Assembly: GCA_963662675.2 (NCBI GenBank)
Contig: CAXXHP010000003.1
Location: 62,001-126,000, forward strand
DNA length: 64,000 nucleotides
Direction: 5' to 3'
DNA from: G963662675 sp963662675
GTDB lineage: Bacteria > Bacteroidota > Bacteroidia > Bacteroidales > Prolixibacteraceae
This document shows, in pieces, positions 32,771-41,424 of the stretch. The position numbers were made by a program, and so were the translations under genes. Positions within the stretch are counted from its first letter, which is position 1. Every line of letters starts with the position of its first letter. The notes under the pieces are model-generated. The model did no database searches and had not been told where the DNA came from. It worked only from the letters and a program-made list of their open reading frames with translations.

Positions 32771-33205
32771 ATGAGAGTCCTATTTCTCTGTTCAGGAGGG
32801 AATTCATGCAGAAGCCTAATTGCGAAAACGATTATGGAATCGTTTGATAGTGGGATAGAGGTTTATTCTGCCGGAATGAATCCTATTGCAGAACTTAATC
32901 AATTAGCTTTTGATGTTATGTCTGGTATAGGAATGCACATGAAAAAGGATGGGATTCAGATGTTGGCTGTACTCCAAGACATCGAATTCGATTATGTCAT
33001 CACAGTTGGAGAAGGAACGCAGGAAGAATATGGGAGTTTGCCCTTAAACTACAAGCGGAAGTTGCATTTAGGATTTGTTGACCCCGAAAAAGCGAAAGCT
33101 ACCGAAGCAGAACAACACACAGCTTATTGTCATTTCATTGAAGAGGTGAAAACGGAACTTGATTATTTTTATCATCGGATTTTAAAACGGAAAGTTGTCG
33201 ATTAA
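32771..33205 (+). CDS. Low-molecular-weight phosphatase/arsenate reductase-like protein with CX6R P-loop
   Basis: I start at ATG 32771 (MRVLFLCSGG), which matches the family start; the longer frame adds 26 residues of leader-like sequence. The 144-residue protein has the LMW-PTP fold: a P-loop near residues 7-15, and a DP pair in LGFVDPEK as general acid. The family P-loop is CX5R followed by S, but here Cys7 and Arg14 are separated by six residues (CSGGNSCRS), so one Gly is added. This could distort the phosphate or arsenate site. It resembles Bacteroidota ArsC-type proteins, but no ars genes are near. Catalysis is uncertain. Confidence 0.8.
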   Translation: MRVLFLCSGGNSCRSLIAKTIMESFDSGIEVYSAGMNPIAELNQLAFDVMSGIGMHMKKDGIQMLAVLQDIEFDYVITVGEGTQEEYGSLPLNYKRKLHLGFVDPEKAKATEAEQHTAYCHFIEEVKTELDYFYHRILKRKVVD

Positions 33206-33211
33206 TTTAGT

Positions 33212-34600
33212 TTATGAGTTAATTACGTTTTCAATTTCATCTGGTGTAATAGGAATGCGTTTTCCTAAAAGTCCACACCCTTTTTCAGTTACAAGAATAT
33301 CATCTTCCAATCGAATTCCCCCAAAGTCGCGATATCTTTCAAGTTGCTTAAAATTAATGAATTCAGTATTTATTTTTCTCTGTTTCCATTTGTCAATCAG
33401 AGCTGGGATAAAATAAATTCCTGGCTCGTTAGTAATTACATAGCCAGCTTTCAGTTTTTTCCCCAATCTCAGATAAGCAGTTCCAAACTGATTTGCCGGT
33501 TTTACTTCATCATCGTAACCCACGTGTATCTGCCCGAGGTCTTCCATGTCGTGTACATCAAGACCCATCATGTGTCCTAGGCCATGAGGGAAGAACAAGG
33601 CGTGTGCCCCACTTTTTACAGCTTCTTTTATATCTCCTTTCATAAGCCCTATCTCTTTCAGTCCGGTTGCTATTATCTCAGCTACTTTTAAATGAATTGA
33701 AAGATATGTTATATCAGGCTTGATTAATTTTGCGGCTTTATTATTGGCGGCTAGCACAATTTCATAGATTTCTCGTTGCTTTTGCGAAAAACAGCCACCA
33801 ACGGGAGATGTACGAGTGAAATCGGAGGCATAATGCATTGTGGTTTCAGTTCCTGCATCAACCAACATTAATTTGCCTTCTTTTAAGTAGTTGGAATGGT
33901 TGTGGTTGTGTAAGGTTTCACCATTCTGAGTGAGTATAATAGGGAAGGAAGGAGTACCTCCATGAGCTATGGATATCCCTTCAATTGTTCCTGCGATTGA
34001 TTGTTCCCAAACTCCAGGATGTGCCATTTTCATGGCTTTGACATGCATCTCATAGCCTATCGCACAAGCTTTTTGGATCTCTTTAATTTCGCAGGACTCT
34101 TTTGTAGAGCGAAGTGAAATCAAAGCTTTTATTAGCTCCATGGACGCATTAGTCGAGAGTTTTGATGCCTTAATGCCAAGTATTTCTTGAAGCAAAAGCA
34201 TGTTCTCTGCACGATAAGGAGGAAGGAAGTGTATTTGTCTTCCTTTTTTTCTTGAATCTGAAATGAGGCTAAATAAATTTTTAAAAGGGAAAGTCTTGTC
34301 AATCCCTACTTGTTGAGCTTTTTCTTGAAGTGTTTTTTGAGACCCTATCCAGATAATATCTTCAAGACCAATGTCTTCACCAAAAATCATCTCGTCGCCA
34401 CTATCAACATCAATTACGCCACATAGGTTTTGAAAATCGAGTCCAAATAAATACAAAAATGAACTGTCTTGTCTGAAATGAAAAGTGTTAGAAGCATAAT
34501 TCATGGGAGAGTCAACATTTCCCAGAATGAGAATTAATCCTTCAGATATTTTTTCTTTCAGTCTTTTTCTTCTGTTAACATATACTTCTTTTTCGAACAT
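33212..34600 (-). CDS. pepP: Xaa-Pro aminopeptidase (M24B)
   Basis: The 462-residue protein has the N-terminal AMP_N domain (ending about 170) and a C-terminal pita-bread metallopeptidase. Likely metal ligands lie in LMLVDAGTET (Asp), ASDFTRTSPVGG (Asp), FFPHGLGHMMGLDVHD (His), NEPGIYFI (Glu) and IRLEDDILVTE (Glu). It releases N-terminal residues before proline. It has no signal peptide and is convergent with the LMW-phosphatase-like gene. Confidence 0.92.
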   Translation of the reverse strand: MFEKEVYVNRRKRLKEKISEGLILILGNVDSPMNYASNTFHFRQDSSFLYLFGLDFQNLCGVIDVDSGDEMIFGEDIGLEDIIWIGSQKTLQEKAQQVGIDKTFPFKNLFSLISDSRKKGRQIHFLPPYRAENMLLLQEILGIKASKLSTNASMELIKALISLRSTKESCEIKEIQKACAIGYEMHVKAMKMAHPGVWEQSIAGTIEGISIAHGGTPSFPIILTQNGETLHNHNHSNYLKEGKLMLVDAGTETTMHYASDFTRTSPVGGCFSQKQREIYEIVLAANNKAAKLIKPDITYLSIHLKVAEIIATGLKEIGLMKGDIKEAVKSGAHALFFPHGLGHMMGLDVHDMEDLGQIHVGYDDEVKPANQFGTAYLRLGKKLKAGYVITNEPGIYFIPALIDKWKQRKINTEFINFKQLERYRDFGGIRLEDDILVTEKGCGLLGKRIPITPDEIENVINS

Positions 34601-34771
34601 TATATTTTCATTTTGGATCGGAAAGTAAAGATTAATCAGCGTTGAATAATTGATTTTTTCAAGACGATTGTACTAAGATGCAAAATCAATGTGAAAATAT
34701 GTTGTACTGCCTAACATATAACAGAATTTTTTCTGTAGCGTAAACATTTATAGAACGCAAACCCCTATGTC

Positions 34772-35494
34772 ATGGAAAATACTTTATTGAATTATATGAA
34801 TAAGCGTGTTACTGAGCATGTGCAGAAAACGGATTCAAGTCAAGACGTTGTAGGTCCGGTAATTACCATTTCAAGAGAAGTTGGCTGTGGAGGAGTGCTG
34901 TTGGGACGGAAATTGGCACAAGAACTCAATAAAAGTGTGTTTTGCAAACATTGGGAAGTAGTAAGCAAAGAGGTGCTTAGGGCAAGCTCTCGAGAATTAA
35001 AACTATCTCCGGAAAAGGTTGGCAGGCTTTTCTCAACTCGAGAACATTCTTCCTTTGAAGAAATTTTAGCTGCTTTTACTGACAAGTATTATAAGAGTAA
35101 CCGGGTTATTTTGAAAACTGTGAAAGATGTTATTCGTAATTTTGCAGTTGACGGTTGCTGTATTATTGTTGGGCGTGCCGGGCATATTATTGCTTCTGAT
35201 GTTGAGAATTCTCTTCATCTGAGATTTATTGCTCCGCTAGAATGGCGCATTCATTCAATCTCTTTGAGGAAAAATATGTCAAAAGCCGATGCCCTAAAAT
35301 ATATTCAGGATACAGAAAAAGAGCGAGATGCATTTAGGAAGCATTTCGTAAAAGATAAAAGTCAGGAAGAAATATTTGACTTGACTATTGATGTTTCAAA
35401 GTTCCCAACAGATAAAATTTTGTCTTTGCTATTAATTGCATTTGAATATAAAGGCATTCCTGCTAATATTAAGCAGAAAGTGCCTTACTTCTAA
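34772..35494 (+). CDS. Cytidylate kinase-like family protein
   Basis: The 240-residue protein begins its conserved part with GPVITISREVGCGGVLLGRKLAQEL, which matches the cytidylate-kinase-like family (AAA_26), with a variant glycine-rich P-loop. CIIVGRAGHIIASD is the second typical motif, and a Lys-Asp rich lid follows. It probably phosphorylates a nucleotide or related substrate in the cytoplasm, but it is not canonical CMP kinase Cmk. It is convergent with the DUF1080-PHP gene, with only 1 nt between stops. Confidence 0.85.
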   Translation: MENTLLNYMNKRVTEHVQKTDSSQDVVGPVITISREVGCGGVLLGRKLAQELNKSVFCKHWEVVSKEVLRASSRELKLSPEKVGRLFSTREHSSFEEILAAFTDKYYKSNRVILKTVKDVIRNFAVDGCCIIVGRAGHIIASDVENSLHLRFIAPLEWRIHSISLRKNMSKADALKYIQDTEKERDAFRKHFVKDKSQEEIFDLTIDVSKFPTDKILSLLLIAFEYKGIPANIKQKVPYF

Positions 35495-35495
35495 A

Positions 35496-36977
35496 TTAGC
35501 CTGTTATTTTTTCTGGTAATCCTTTTAGTTGAATTGGTTTTTCCCCATCTCGTTTTGGAAAAAACATGTCTTTCAGCGTTAAACCTAATTTGTCAATCAT
35601 TTCGATAGAATAATCCAGACGTCCCAGATCGCTTCCAGTATTGTTCGTTCCGAAAGTAAATTTAATTCCTGCTTCCTTTGCTTTGCGTAATATTTTCTCT
35701 GAAGGCAATTTGTAACGAGAATTGATTTCGAGAGCGACATTATTCTCTGCTAAAACTTTTACGAACCTTTCAATGCGCTCATCAGTCCATAATTCATCGT
35801 ATTTGTCAGCAATAACATCCGGAAGGAATGTCGGATTTACATGGATGTCTACCGGCTCTTGAGAAATTACAGCTTCAATTTTGCTTACCAATTCGTCCAT
35901 AAAAACTTGCTCATCATCCATGTAAACTTCATCGGGCATCCAAAGGCGCATGCGGTGACCATCATGGTCCGTCCAGGTCATAGCATCAGTAAATATATAG
36001 TCGAATTCAGCAATTGCTTCGGGTGAAAATAGGGTTACCCACTCGCGTCCTTCTGCTTGCATCCCTCTGAAAATTGGTTTTGATTTTACGGTGTCCATAT
36101 AAGCAAACAGAGACTCATCATCAGTAACAGGGAAGGTTAGTCCACAATTTGGCGCAATACCATAATTAATACCAAGTTGCATCGAATTCTCAATAGCTTC
36201 TTCAATGGTTAAGCCACCCTTCAGATGAACATGGTAATCGACAATTGGGAATTGTAATGAATGTAGTTTAGAAATTTGGGTATCCCATTCTTTATCGGTG
36301 TAAGGTGCTAATTTTTCACCTGCAGGTAATTCTTTTATTTGAATGTCTTTAAAATAAGTTGTCCCTTCTGCATCATGACATTGAAGGGCTATAAGGCCTG
36401 CATCAAAAAGTCTGTATGTATCATTCTTTGCGCGGTAAGGGTCATCTGGTTGAATGTAATCAACGACTTTTGTGCCGTTTACGCGAATCTCAATGTGGTT
36501 TTCAACAACCTTAATATTCATCTCAAACCACTCGTCATCCTTTGCTGTCTGATAAAAAATATTTCGGATTCCAACCATGCTACCTGTTCTGCGCATTTCA
36601 GGATTCTCTTCTGTCCCATTGTATGTGTTGTTAACTTGAATTTCAAACCCTTTTAATAAATAACCATATTCCTGAGTTTGAGTATGAACATATATTCCTG
36701 AGTTTGTTTCCGGTTTAGTCAGAACCATTGCTTTAAATTCGAAATTATTGAATACCCCTTTGTTTTGAGATCCAGTATAATATAGGTGAGAGAGACCTCC
36801 ATGGGCTACAATCATTCCGTTTTCAACTTTGAAAGCATCTGGGTTCTGTATGGCTTCCCATCCGCTAAGATCATTCCCGTTAAAAAGATTGATCCACTCA
36901 CCTTCATTTGATTTATTACAGGATACAGCTAAGGTTAAAATGATGAATAAGCAAGATAGCAATGGTAGTTTTTTCAT
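35496..36977 (-). CDS. Lipoprotein with DUF1080 glycoside-hydrolase-like domain fused to a PHP domain
   Basis: A lipoprotein signal (ILTLAVSC, Cys20) precedes a DUF1080 (3-keto-disaccharide hydrolase, concanavalin-like) domain: EWINLFNGNDLSGWEAI, SGIYVHTQ, then a late DIQIKEL. From about residue 240 to the end lies a PHP-type metal hydrolase: PIVDYHVHLKGGLTIEEA, NYGIAPNCGLTFP, DIHVNPTFL and FTFGTNNTGSD, which carries a set of His and Asp ligands. DUF1080 proteins act on sugars outside the cell. Fusion to PHP is unusual, and the substrate is unknown. It is monocistronic. Confidence 0.87.
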   Translation of the reverse strand: MKKLPLLSCLFIILTLAVSCNKSNEGEWINLFNGNDLSGWEAIQNPDAFKVENGMIVAHGGLSHLYYTGSQNKGVFNNFEFKAMVLTKPETNSGIYVHTQTQEYGYLLKGFEIQVNNTYNGTEENPEMRRTGSMVGIRNIFYQTAKDDEWFEMNIKVVENHIEIRVNGTKVVDYIQPDDPYRAKNDTYRLFDAGLIALQCHDAEGTTYFKDIQIKELPAGEKLAPYTDKEWDTQISKLHSLQFPIVDYHVHLKGGLTIEEAIENSMQLGINYGIAPNCGLTFPVTDDESLFAYMDTVKSKPIFRGMQAEGREWVTLFSPEAIAEFDYIFTDAMTWTDHDGHRMRLWMPDEVYMDDEQVFMDELVSKIEAVISQEPVDIHVNPTFLPDVIADKYDELWTDERIERFVKVLAENNVALEINSRYKLPSEKILRKAKEAGIKFTFGTNNTGSDLGRLDYSIEMIDKLGLTLKDMFFPKRDGEKPIQLKGLPEKITG

Positions 36978-37297
36978 AATGAGGAGTATAGTTAGTTTAG
37001 GAATAGCAAAGATATGATTATAGAGAATAGATCAAATTTTTTCAAAGAGTTTTTCTTCTGAGACCCCCAATTGGGATTTTGGATAAATGTAAATATGTGA
37101 GTTTAGTTTCTTCTGTTTTTGTCATTAAGAATTATTAAGAATTTAGTTTACAGATAGATGGTGTTTCCATTTATCTTTATCGACATGAAACTCGATTAAG
37201 AAATACTATGGTTTAATGCATTAAAAGAGGTTTCAAATTCAGAACAAATAAAATGGATGTTCGTTTTATCGTGGAGTCATGAAATTAAAAGAGAGTT
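36978..37297. other. Intergenic region between divergent genes
   Basis: This stretch holds the divergent upstream regions of the DUF1080-PHP and FMN-binding-like genes. CCCAATTGGG at about 37065-37074 is a small palindrome. I see no RNA gene, ORF or clear promoter. Confidence 0.4.
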
Positions 37298-38473
37298 ATG
37301 AAACTAAGTCACATTCTTACAATCCTTTTTTTTAGCTGTTTTACATATGGTGGATTTGCTGAAGAAATTAGCTATTTTGAAACTTCTACAATTGATGCTA
37401 ATAACCTACGTGAACGTTGGAAAATTATTGAGTTTAAAGATACTATCCCTAATGATACTTTGTTTATCCGAGAAACCAATGATGGTTTAATTCATTCTTA
37501 TTATCGAAAAATTAGTTCTGGCGTATGCATTGATGGAGAATGTCGAAAGCTGGATATCGTTCTGTATTGGACAGTTACCGGTAGGTATTTAGGTCTTGTT
37601 TTGCCCGATGGCGAATTTCTTAGCAAAACAGACCATGATCCTTTTAAAAATCATGATTATGAACGCTTGATAGAAATTCTTGCCGACCCATATTCAATAT
37701 TAGGTCAATATACAAATGAGCAGCTGACCAACGGTGGGCATGGAGTTGTTGAAATGGGAGATGAGATTGTTGAAGATTCAGAGGAGTCTGAAATTGATGG
37801 TGTTACGTCTGCAACATTACCGTCGGTGAAGGAGGCATCTGTGGAAGGAGCAGTTTACACGTCACATACCTTGTGGATGTATACTTATGGGGAAACTCAA
37901 AAAGAACTTCGAAAATATACTGCAGAGCACATGACTGATGAACTTGCTGCAGCAATACTTAAAAGTTCAGACAGCCAAGATAAAAAGTGGGCTTTGAGAA
38001 ATATGGGAACAAATTTGTTGTGGGGTGAAGAATTAATACAAATATTCTTCGAAGAAATAATAGGAAAACATAGTGCTTTAACAAATCAGGCCTTGACCGT
38101 TTTGCCAGATTCAATTGTTGATGAGGCCAATGTGCAATCAAAATTGATGGATGGATTTAGTGAATTGGGGTATGTGTATCAACGAAATATATTGCAAAAG
38201 CTGGGGGAGGCCTCATCATTATCAATAAATGTAGCTACTGATTTAGCACACGATTTGCCGTTAATGAATGTGGATATTGTTGGGCGTGTGTTTGCCATTT
38301 TCGAGGGGAATAATGTTGATGACGAAGCGGTTGTGTTTTATGTTGCTGAACTTTTGGAGCATGAAAATGAAGTTATTGCTGATAAGGCTTTCGAGTTTCT
38401 GGGGAAACAAGAAATAACCAATAGTAAAATCACGCAGAAAATAGAAAAATACAGTAAGTCAAAACAATCCTGA
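37298..38473 (+). CDS. Secreted FMN-binding-like protein with HEAT-like repeats
   Basis: A signal peptide (MKLSHILTILFFSCFTYGGFA) precedes a domain with the short motif DGVTSATLPSV (about 169-179), resembling the SGAT flavin-attachment motif of FMN-binding domains, but here altered to TSAT. GAVYTSHTLWMYTYG follows, which I have seen after that domain in Bacteroidota homologues. The C-terminal half is helical repeats (HEAT-like), such as SKLMDGFSELGYVYQRNILQ and AELLEHENEVIADKAFEFLG. It is 170 nt upstream of the beta-propeller gene and may be cotranscribed. Function is unknown. Confidence 0.7.
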   Translation: MKLSHILTILFFSCFTYGGFAEEISYFETSTIDANNLRERWKIIEFKDTIPNDTLFIRETNDGLIHSYYRKISSGVCIDGECRKLDIVLYWTVTGRYLGLVLPDGEFLSKTDHDPFKNHDYERLIEILADPYSILGQYTNEQLTNGGHGVVEMGDEIVEDSEESEIDGVTSATLPSVKEASVEGAVYTSHTLWMYTYGETQKELRKYTAEHMTDELAAAILKSSDSQDKKWALRNMGTNLLWGEELIQIFFEEIIGKHSALTNQALTVLPDSIVDEANVQSKLMDGFSELGYVYQRNILQKLGEASSLSINVATDLAHDLPLMNVDIVGRVFAIFEGNNVDDEAVVFYVAELLEHENEVIADKAFEFLGKQEITNSKITQKIEKYSKSKQS

Positions 38474-38643
38474 TTGTTCAATTTTGGGGAGAATGAGCAA
38501 ATCTCATTGACAAGGGATTCGTGCATTTTAAAAATATGATTATTGGAGAATTGCATTTTAACCGAAAGTAAGATATGGAGCGTTTATAAAGTTGAAAAAA
38601 CAGCAGATAGAAAATCAATTAATTACATCAAGACAAATCTATT

Positions 38644-40008
38644 ATGAAAAAAAAATCGTGTTGGTCACTCTTGTCTTTAGCTATTATTAGTGTTTTATTT
38701 ATTCTCCCTTCATGTAACACCGAAGGCTGGCCTCAATACCGAGGGGCAAAAAGTAATCTGGTAGTTACCGGAGATAATCTTCCTGTAGAGTGGGGAGATA
38801 ATAACAACATCAAATGGACTTACGGTATGGAAGGAAAAAGTTGGTCATCACCCATTGTCTGGGGAAATAAGGTTTTTATAACATCCGCCTATTCTGATGA
38901 ACTTGAATCTGAAGATCAAGCAGCCCCTTCTGCTCCTCAACAAAATGCTGGAGCCCCTTCTCAAGCCGGACAAACTCCACCGATCCCAATAGCTGAGGAT
39001 GATATCTTTGAGGATCAAGTATACAAATGGGAGGTAACCTGCATTGACTTGGATACTGGGGAAAAACTTTGGAAACAAGTAGCCTCCGAGGGTAACCCAA
39101 GAACAAAGATTCATGCACGTGGAACTTATGCCAATGAAACTCCTGTAACTGATGGTAAAAGGATATATGCCTATTTCGGTATGGCTGGAGTGTATTGCTA
39201 TGACTTGGACGGGAATCTATTGTGGGAGAATGATCTTGGCGCCTTTGAAACAGCAAATGGATGGGGGACAGGTTCTTCTCCGGTAATTTACAATGATATT
39301 CTTTACGTACAGGTAGATAACGAAGTGTCGTCATTTATTGTGGCGCTTAACGCAAAAACGGGAGAGCAAAAATGGAAAATGGACAGAGATGAAAAAACAA
39401 ATTACAGCACCCCGATTGTTTGGGAAAACAGTATTCGCAATGAATTGGTTACGACAGGAAAAATAGCTCGTTCTTATGATCTGTTAACAGGAGAAATTCT
39501 TTGGGAGCTGGAGATGGATGGAGGATATAGTATCCCTTCTCCAGTAGCAACTGAAGATATATTATACCTTGGAAATGCGAATGAAAAAGAAGTAGGAACT
39601 TTGTTCGCTGTTAAGGCTGGAGCAGAAGGGGAAGTTACAAGTGATGAATTAGCATGGTCTGTTCCACAATCTGGTTTTGGAAATCCTTCTCCGCTATTAT
39701 ACGATGGCCTTCTTTATGTTGTAAATAGCCGTGGTGGTGATGTTGTTTGCTATGATGCAACTACTGGGGAGAAAGTTTACGAAGAAGAAGTCAGTGGTGT
39801 TGGAGCATGTTGGGCATCTCCATGGGTATACAATGAAGTGGTTTATTTTTCCGATGACAAGGGGGTTACGCACACATTTAAAGCTGGCCTCCAGTTTGAA
39901 GAATTGTCTAAGAATTCAATTGATGACACCATCTGGGGATCTGTTGCGTCCGTAAATAATCAATATATTCTTAAGGGAGTTGAATACGTTTATTGTATTT
40001 CAAATTAA
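38644..40008 (+). CDS. PQQ-type beta-propeller lipoprotein (BamB-like)
   Basis: A lipoprotein signal (VLFILPSC, Cys24) is followed by a WD/PQQ beta-propeller beginning WPQYRGAKSN. Repeated strands such as VTCIDLDTGEKLWKQV, YCYDLDGNLLWEND, VALNAKTGEQKWKM, YDLLTGEILWELE and VVCYDATTGEKVYEE are PQQ-repeat blades. A Pro/Ala/Gln-rich insert (about 93-118) interrupts the first blade. Such proteins resemble BamB or quinoprotein dehydrogenases but lack an obvious enzyme motif, so a scaffold role on the outer membrane is likely. It follows the FMN-binding-like gene. Confidence 0.87.
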   Translation: MKKKSCWSLLSLAIISVLFILPSCNTEGWPQYRGAKSNLVVTGDNLPVEWGDNNNIKWTYGMEGKSWSSPIVWGNKVFITSAYSDELESEDQAAPSAPQQNAGAPSQAGQTPPIPIAEDDIFEDQVYKWEVTCIDLDTGEKLWKQVASEGNPRTKIHARGTYANETPVTDGKRIYAYFGMAGVYCYDLDGNLLWENDLGAFETANGWGTGSSPVIYNDILYVQVDNEVSSFIVALNAKTGEQKWKMDRDEKTNYSTPIVWENSIRNELVTTGKIARSYDLLTGEILWELEMDGGYSIPSPVATEDILYLGNANEKEVGTLFAVKAGAEGEVTSDELAWSVPQSGFGNPSPLLYDGLLYVVNSRGGDVVCYDATTGEKVYEEEVSGVGACWASPWVYNEVVYFSDDKGVTHTFKAGLQFEELSKNSIDDTIWGSVASVNNQYILKGVEYVYCISN

Positions 40009-40076
40009 ATTATAAAACAGCACGATTTATCAATTGACTTTTCAATGGAAAAATGCTGATACATACAACAAAATTT

Positions 40077-40117
40077 AAAGATCCCCAGACAAGTTAGTGT
40101 TTGGGGATCTTTTTTTT
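40077..40117 (+). terminator. Terminator after the beta-propeller gene
   Basis: AAAGATCCCCA (40077-40087) pairs with TTGGGGATCTTT (40101-40112) and a T run follows; ACA/TGT adds inner pairs. It is 68 nt past the stop. The rest of the intergenic region to 40313 shows nothing else. Confidence 0.9.
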
Positions 40118-40313
40118 AGGATTCCGTAGTTGGCTTGTTGTCAGATTTTGGTGTTTGATTTTAGCCCTGAACGCAGAGTTTGGTAAGTAGTCGATGGAAA
40201 ATGCAATCTAATTGAGTTTATTGTGGAGACGTGGAATTTATGAAATTACATTGGTAGATTTTAATCTTGTTGGGTTAATTTTTGTTCTCTTTTAATAGAT
40301 AAAGTAAAATCAC

Positions 40314-41408
40314 ATGTGGATTATTATAGTTTCTCCTTTGTTCTTCATTTTTTTGTTGATCTGGCAAAATCCTGCATTTGGAGGAAAAATGAAAGGAGAA
40401 AGACAGAGGCGGATTGAGAAATCTCTCAATTGGAACAATGGTCGGTTCCAAAATCCGGTTCATACCGTTGTGCAGACAGATGATATGCCATTTGTCAAGT
40501 TGATGAAAGAATTCTTTTTTGCAAAGGGCGATCGAATGCCAGATGAGCGAATCCCTGTTTTACCTATAAATATTGATTCTTATTCTAAGAAACCAGAGTC
40601 GGCTAGAATTACATGGCTTGGACATTCTTGTTTATTAATCGAAATAGATGGGATAACAATTTTGACAGATCCTGTTTTTAGTGAACGTGTGTCTCCTTTC
40701 TCTTTTATGGGGACGAAAACTTTTCCATTTTCTCATCGATTTCAATTTGACGAACTACCTCATGTTGACCTGATATTAATTTCACATGACCACTATGATC
40801 ATTTAGATTATCAAACAATGCTGAAGCTGAAAGATACAAACGTGACTTTTATTACGGCTCTTGGAGTTGGTTCTCACCTAGAGCATTGGGGAATTTCACC
40901 AGATCGAATTGTTGAGTTAGATTGGTGGAAATATTTTGGAGTAAATGATAATTTGAAAATTACTGCTACGCCAGCGCGCCATTTCTCAGGGAGAGGGCTA
41001 TATAATAGATTTTCCACATTGTGGGCTTCATGGGTTATACAAGGAGAAAATGAAAATCTTTTCTTTGGTGCTGATTCCGGTTATTTCTCCGGGTTTAAAC
41101 AAATTGGAGATAAGTTTGGGGCATTTGATTTAGTGATGCTTGAATGTGGACAGTATAGCCGCTATTGGCCATTTATACATATGGCACCAGAAGAAACTTA
41201 CCAAGCAGCAATCGATTTACAGGCAAAAGCAGTATTTCCGATTCACTGGGCAAAATATAAATTGAGTATCCACCCTTGGAAAGAACCTATTGAGCGCATA
41301 TTAAATGCTGGTAAAAATGGAGAAATTAAAATAACAACACCTCGCATCGGGGAGCTATTTTTTTTAAATAAAAGCCTGCCTTCAATCCGTTGGTGGGATG
41401 AGCTGTGA
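40314..41408 (+). CDS. MBL-fold hydrolase, NAPE-PLD/UlaG-like, membrane-anchored
   Basis: The 364-residue protein starts with one transmembrane helix (MWIIIVSPLFFIFLLIW) and carries the metallo-beta-lactamase zinc motif HDHYDHLD (in LISHDHYDHLDYQ), preceded by TWLGHSCLLIEIDG. Later ligands are in ARHFSGRG, FGADSGYF and FPIHWAKY. This layout matches N-acyl-phosphatidylethanolamine phospholipase D and UlaG-type lactonases. The membrane anchor favours a lipid or envelope substrate, but that is inference. It is monocistronic. Confidence 0.88.
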   Translation: MWIIIVSPLFFIFLLIWQNPAFGGKMKGERQRRIEKSLNWNNGRFQNPVHTVVQTDDMPFVKLMKEFFFAKGDRMPDERIPVLPINIDSYSKKPESARITWLGHSCLLIEIDGITILTDPVFSERVSPFSFMGTKTFPFSHRFQFDELPHVDLILISHDHYDHLDYQTMLKLKDTNVTFITALGVGSHLEHWGISPDRIVELDWWKYFGVNDNLKITATPARHFSGRGLYNRFSTLWASWVIQGENENLFFGADSGYFSGFKQIGDKFGAFDLVMLECGQYSRYWPFIHMAPEETYQAAIDLQAKAVFPIHWAKYKLSIHPWKEPIERILNAGKNGEIKITTPRIGELFFLNKSLPSIRWWDEL

Positions 41409-41424
41409 TTTGAAAGAATGAAAA

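Noticed and set aside
38876..39334. 152-aa minus-strand ORF
   Set aside because: Antisense shadow of the beta-propeller gene, rich in His, Arg and Pro, as expected from reverse reading.
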